Source: an uncultured Eubacteriales bacterium
GTDB lineage: Bacteria > Bacillota > Clostridia > Oscillospirales > Oscillospiraceae
DNA length: 26,663 nucleotides
Direction: 5' to 3'
Assembly: GCA_905202605.1 (NCBI GenBank)
Contig: CAJKSU010000014.1
Location: forward strand, 1-26,663
Under the pieces are notes generated by a model that made no database searches, had not been told where the DNA came from, and worked only from the letters and a program-made list of their open reading frames with translations. Numbering within the stretch: the first letter of the stretch is position 1; the number at the start of each line of letters is the position of its first letter. Shown in pieces: positions 23,888-26,663 of this stretch. The position numbers and the translations under genes are program-made.

Positions 23888-23910
23888 AGAGAGCCTCCAA
23901 AAATGGGATG

Positions 23911-23940
23911 AAAAAGCCGTGTCTCAAAAGAGACACGGCT
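23911..23940 (-). terminator. Rho-independent terminator of the cupin/SDR operon
   Basis: A perfect 11-bp stem AGCCGTGTCTC/GAGACACGGCT with a 4-base loop and a run of T on the minus strand. It begins 25 bases after the SDR stop and ends 24 bases before the apbE start. Confidence 0.9.
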
Positions 23941-23965
23941 TTGAATTTCAGCAGAAACCCGCAGA

Positions 23966-24847
23966 TTACGAGGTTGCAACCAGACCGCCATCGGGATAGA
24001 TGGTGGTAGCGGTAACCATGTCGGAAGCAGCGGAAGCCAGGAAGATAGCGGGGCCAACCACGTCGATCTCGTAGCCGATACGCTGAGCAGGCAGGCTGCC
24101 GGCGATGCCGTTACGAACCTTCTCATCGGGGGGCAGCAGACCAACCATCATAGGAGTATAGGTGATGGTGGGGCCGATGGCGTTAACCTGAATGTTAGGA
24201 CGCAGGTCAGCAGCATAAGCCTTGGTCAGCATCTCAACAGCACCCTTGGTGGTGTTGTAGGGAACGTTGCCGTTACCGCCGTTTGCTACGGCACGGATGC
24301 CGCGAACGGAACCGAAGTTGATGATCTTGCCATAGCCCTGATTGGGGTTGCACTTGCCGTGCTCGAAAGCAGCCTCGTCAACCTTCTCAGCACCCTCGAC
24401 ATTGTTGGTCTTCATCCAGTTGCCGAAGTACTTGCAGGTCAGCATCAGAGAGGTGATGTTGGTGTGCAGCATCTTCTCGAAGAAGTCGGTGTCGATCTCC
24501 CAGGACCACATTTTCTTGTTGATACCCTGAGCATTCACCAGAATGTCGCAGCCGCCCAGACCGTCAGGACCGGTAACAACTTCAACAGCCTTCTTTACGA
24601 ACTCCTCATCGCCAGCGTCGCCAGCAATGTACATAACCTTAACGCCGGGAGCGGCAGCAGCCTCAATCTTAGCCTTGGCAGCCTGCAGCTTTTCCTCGGA
24701 ACGGGAAGAGATGCAAACAGAGCAGCCATTTGCAGCATAACCAGCTGCGATAGCCTCGCCGAAGCCGCCAGCGCCGCCAAAAATCATTGCCTTCTTACCA
24801 GAGATGTCAAACATCTTGGTCAGATCGCCAGTATAAACCTTGGGCAT
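23966..24847 (-). CDS. Short-chain dehydrogenase/reductase
   Basis: A 293-residue classical SDR: cofactor loop GGAGGFG (24-30), NAQG (105-108), Asn130, catalytic Ser180 and YNTTK (Tyr197, Lys201), and the C-terminal PDGG. The CISSRSEEKL stretch (45-54) after the second strand suggests NADP rather than NAD, but weakly. Relatives include gluconate/2-deoxygluconate and other sugar or polyol dehydrogenases; the substrate is unknown. The start is the ATG with AAGGAG 9 bases upstream. It follows the cupin gene after 82 bases. Codons such as GCT, GTT, CGT and AAC are favoured far more than in neighbouring genes, a sign of high expression. Confidence 0.9.
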   Translation of the reverse strand: MPKVYTGDLTKMFDISGKKAMIFGGAGGFGEAIAAGYAANGCSVCISSRSEEKLQAAKAKIEAAAAPGVKVMYIAGDAGDEEFVKKAVEVVTGPDGLGGCDILVNAQGINKKMWSWEIDTDFFEKMLHTNITSLMLTCKYFGNWMKTNNVEGAEKVDEAAFEHGKCNPNQGYGKIINFGSVRGIRAVANGGNGNVPYNTTKGAVEMLTKAYAADLRPNIQVNAIGPTITYTPMMVGLLPPDEKVRNGIAGSLPAQRIGYEIDVVGPAIFLASAASDMVTATTIYPDGGLVATS

Positions 24848-24929
24848 TATAAACAACTCCTTATTCGTATTTAAGAAAAATATTCAATGCCGAAAATCGG
24901 CAGCTGAATCAAAGCTTTGCGCGGCTGTC

Positions 24930-25310
24930 TTACTTCTGAGGAGGCAGCAGGCAAACCAGCATCTGAGTAACCTCGGTGCCAGTATTGGTGACGGACTTCG
25001 CAACGCCGCCAGCGCAGTGGAAGGAATCGCCAGCATGGAGCACGGTCTCGCCGTCCTCGGTCTTCAGGGTCATCTCACCGGTAAGGATGTAGTAGATGGA
25101 CTCCAGGGGGTTTGCACCGTAATCGCATCCGCCGCCGGGTACGAAATAGGTGATACCCATGATCATCTTGCCGCCCTCAATGTCGTTGGCGCCGCCGCCA
25201 TCTACATCAAACAGACGGGTAGGAACACACTCGTTGTGACCGGGAGCAGTGTAGGTGTAGATGGTGCTGCCCTCTACGCCCTTGGCTCTCTGAATTCTGT
25301 ACTTAGCCAT
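24930..25310 (-). CDS. Single-domain cupin protein without canonical metal ligands
   Basis: A 126-residue beta-barrel protein. The cupin outline is clear: FVPGGG, then ESIYYILTGEM (70-80), DGETVLHAGDSFHC (86-99) and VTNTG (107-111). The usual HxH, Glu and second-motif His positions are Gly65, Asn67, Ser71 and Lys105 in my alignment, so metal binding by the standard site is unlikely. It may be a small-molecule-binding or isomerase-type cupin. GAAAGGAAG is about 9 bases before the ATG. It is the first gene of the operon with the SDR and shares its high-expression codon pattern. Function unknown. Confidence 0.85.
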   Translation of the reverse strand: MAKYRIQRAKGVEGSTIYTYTAPGHNECVPTRLFDVDGGGANDIEGGKMIMGITYFVPGGGCDYGANPLESIYYILTGEMTLKTEDGETVLHAGDSFHCAGGVAKSVTNTGTEVTQMLVCLLPPQK

Positions 25311-25380
25311 AGTAAAGAACTTCCTTTCAAAAGTTAATCCGTTCCGAAGCGTACCGCGTACATTCTCTTCGTACTCTATA

Positions 25381-25409
25381 AGTTTAGCACACTGCACAGA
25401 AAAGTGCAA
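25381..25409 (-). promoter_or_regulatory. Possible second promoter (P2) of the cupin/SDR operon
   Basis: On the minus strand TTGCAC, 17-base spacer, TAAACT. It would give a leader of about 65 bases, against about 205 from the upstream promoter. Confidence 0.35.
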
Positions 25410-25522
25410 TAGTTTCGGCTGGCATTCGTGAGAAAAAATATATTTTCCACAAAAATCCTTGGCCAAAGCCGTATGTCCGGAGCATCAGGCTCCTTCACAC
25501 TGTCCCCTTTCTGTATGCCTTT

Positions 25523-25550
25523 ATTATAGCACCCTGCCTAGCACTGTCAA
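25523..25550 (-). promoter_or_regulatory. Consensus sigma-A promoter (P1) of the cupin/SDR operon
   Basis: On the minus strand a perfect TTGACA, 16-base spacer and perfect TATAAT, the best promoter in the window. The -35 lies inside the CIRCE-like repeat. The implied 5' leader is about 205 bases and includes a GGAGC/GCTCC hairpin. Confidence 0.8.
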
Positions 25551-25564
25551 GTGCTGAGTGCTAA
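25538..25564. promoter_or_regulatory. CIRCE-like (HrcA) operator
   Basis: On the minus strand TTAGCACTC-N9-CAGTGCTAG. The known CIRCE element is TTAGCACTC-N9-GAGTGCTAA: one arm is perfect, the other 7 of 9, and the spacing is exact. It covers the -35 box of P1. An inner AGCACT-N4-AGTGCT repeat is nested in it. Confidence 0.6.
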
Positions 25565-25565
25565 A

Positions 25566-25588
25566 TTTACACAATATTTTTGTGTAAA
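25566..25588. promoter_or_regulatory. Second perfect palindrome upstream of P1
   Basis: TTTACACAA-N5-TTGTGTAAA, one base from the CIRCE-like element and about 16-38 bases upstream of the -35. It suits an activator or second repressor; the regulator is not identified. Confidence 0.55.
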
Positions 25589-25688
25589 ACAACAAAGAAA
25601 TCGGTGTAATTCGCCTGCGAACTTTTATGTCAACCACTTGGCGATTCCGTACTGTTGGCAGCCGTATATTTCATGTGCATAAACGGAT

Positions 25689-26543
25689 TCAGCCGCCGAT
25701 CAGGTCGATTTGGCACATTCTCATGGTCATTAGCGCCGCCTGATGACTCTCCGGCGTTACCCCCGCACAGCAGGCGGGATCCACGGCAATCTCCGCCTCC
25801 GGGAACAGGGCCTTGAGGATCAACGCGTTGGATACCACACAGATATCCGTGCAAAGTCCGATCAGTTCGACCCGGTCAAGCTCCATATCGCTCCAGCTTG
25901 TATAGCCAAAGGTGGGTTTATTGATGATCTTTTCTCCGGGCTGCCACAGCTCCGGTGCGATTTCCCAGCCCGTTGTTCCCTGAACGCAGTGCTTTACCGG
26001 CAGCTTTTTGCCCTCCGGCGTGGAGAGGTAGTCCTCGCCATGGGTATCTCTTGTGAAAATGATCTCGTCGCCGCGCTCTCGATACGCCTGTATTTTTGCC
26101 TTGACCGCCGGAACAATGGCCTGCGCTTCCGGCGTTCCCAGACTTCCGTCAATAAAATCGTTCTGCATATCCACAACGATTAGAGTTCGCTTCATGGTAT
26201 TCCTCCGTTCCTGTGCGGGCTGGGTATGCTTCATGCACCAGTCCAGCACGATCTGATAGTCAAATTCGTCCAGCACCTCCGGAAAATAACCGCTGCAGGG
26301 GCTGATCAGCTCGCCCTCTACCACCACCTGCCCGCCGGTGATCACCCGATCCTCACCATAGTCAAGATAAACACGGTAGGCACGCTGTGCATGGACATCG
26401 CCGCCGGAAAAGCCCAGCTGCTCGCCCCAAAAGGAGAACATGGGTTTTCCCCGATGCGCCTTCGGCATATCATCCTCCCGCAGCTGCCGTCCCGTCAGCG
26501 CATGCAGCAGCCGCTGGTTATAGGATGTATCCAGTGGTTCCAA
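25689..26543 (-). CDS. Nicotinamidase/isochorismatase-type cysteine hydrolase with extra N-terminal region
   Basis: A 284-residue frame. Residues 117-284 are a full cysteine hydrolase of the PncA/isochorismatase family: LIVVDMQNDF (Asp125), TRDTH and KHCVQGT (metal-ligand region), NKPTFGYTSW (Lys209) and GLCTDICVVSN (Cys235), giving the Asp-Lys-Cys triad. Nicotinamidase (nicotinamide to nicotinate, NAD salvage) is the closest role, but related amidases fit too. Residues 1-116 (HRGKPMFSFWGEQLGFSGGD and so on) are not recognised. The frame starts at a TTG with GGGGAGG 8 bases upstream. GGAGGA also precedes the internal ATG at 26195, so the hydrolase may be made alone, as two coupled genes or as a fusion. 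Confidence 0.8.
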   Translation of the reverse strand: MEPLDTSYNQRLLHALTGRQLREDDMPKAHRGKPMFSFWGEQLGFSGGDVHAQRAYRVYLDYGEDRVITGGQVVVEGELISPCSGYFPEVLDEFDYQIVLDWCMKHTQPAQERRNTMKRTLIVVDMQNDFIDGSLGTPEAQAIVPAVKAKIQAYRERGDEIIFTRDTHGEDYLSTPEGKKLPVKHCVQGTTGWEIAPELWQPGEKIINKPTFGYTSWSDMELDRVELIGLCTDICVVSNALILKALFPEAEIAVDPACCAGVTPESHQAALMTMRMCQIDLIGG

Positions 26544-26561
26544 TGAACACGCCTCCCCTGC

Positions 26562-26594
26562 AAAAGCCCAGACGCAGACAAGCCGCGTCTGGGC
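26562..26594 (-). terminator. Rho-independent terminator upstream of the cysteine hydrolase
   Basis: A perfect 10-bp stem GCCCAGACGC/GCGTCTGGGC with a 9-base loop and TTTT on the minus strand. It would end the gene entering from the right edge. Confidence 0.75.
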
Positions 26595-26606
26595 AAATTT
26601 TGTACC

Positions 26607-26663
26607 TCATTCCCCGATCCAGGCGATATTCCCTGACAGAGACAGCATATTAACCTGCATGGT
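26607..26663 (-). CDS. C-terminal end of an unidentified gene (cut by window edge)
   Basis: The last 18 codons, reading TMQVNMLSLSGNIAWIGE and then TGA, 12 bases before a terminator. The frame is chosen only because its stop stands right before that terminator. The peptide is too short to identify. Confidence 0.35.
   Translation of the reverse strand, partial: TMQVNMLSLSGNIAWIGE

Noticed and set aside
25566..25588. Rex or NrdR site reading of the second palindrome upstream of the cupin gene
   Set aside because: Rex sites have TTG on the outside of the repeat, and NrdR boxes are one base shorter between arms; neither fits well enough.
1..26663. tRNA, rRNA, CRISPR array, intact transposon or prophage
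   Set aside because: No cloverleaf-like, rRNA-like or regularly spaced repeat sequence was seen on reading both strands; only one transposase fragment was found.

Overview
The window looks like a chromosomal segment of a moderately GC-rich Gram-positive anaerobe, most likely a gut Clostridia member of the Oscillospiraceae/Ruminococcaceae type. The grounds are strong AGGAGG-type ribosome binding sites, sigma-A promoters of TTGACA/TATAAT type, lipoprotein substrate-binding proteins in place of periplasmic ones, an ApbE/NusG-II/Gx flavinylation operon and candidate Spo0A boxes. No rRNA, tRNA, CRISPR array or intact mobile element was seen. The taxonomic call is inference.

Layout. 1-1614 (minus): a MATE exporter followed by the cut-off start of a diacylglycerol-kinase-like lipid kinase. 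1704-3535 (plus): an acyl-CoA synthetase with its own promoter and terminator. 3732-3932 (minus): a 66-residue ferredoxin:thioredoxin-reductase-like iron-sulfur protein. 4232-6157 (minus): an orphan lipoprotein solute-binding protein. 6290-8388 (minus): a TetR regulator, ABC ATPase and ABC-2 permease with overlapping reading frames and a palindromic operator at the promoter.

8404-16495 is the most coherent block. Two divergent operons meet at overlapping promoters near 12.75 kb. Leftward runs a FecCD-type ABC importer (lipoprotein, permease, ATPase), a ModE-type DNA-binding protein without a molybdate-sensing domain, and a fusion of a THEP1-like NTPase with a MocA/MobA-like nucleotidyltransferase. 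Rightward runs a three-subunit molybdenum hydroxylase of the xanthine dehydrogenase family (FAD, 2Fe-2S and molybdopterin subunits). I infer a self-contained unit for molybdate (or tungstate) uptake, cofactor maturation and enzyme. A ModE-like inverted repeat covers the importer start site.

16496-18550: a decayed IS3-family transposase tail whose end doubles as the terminator of a second orphan solute-binding lipoprotein. 18551-19210 has no gene but holds two strong hairpins. 19211-21643: two XRE-type regulators, one behind an array of Spo0A-box-like sites and one behind a nested palindrome, then a one-pass membrane protein and a small secreted protein. 22016-23887 (minus): ApbE, NusG domain II protein and Gx transporter. 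23911-25590 (minus): a cupin/SDR operon driven by a consensus promoter overlapped by a CIRCE-like (HrcA) repeat, with codon use suggesting high expression. 25689-26543 (minus): a nicotinamidase-like cysteine hydrolase with an unidentified N-terminal region, then the last codons of an unidentified gene.
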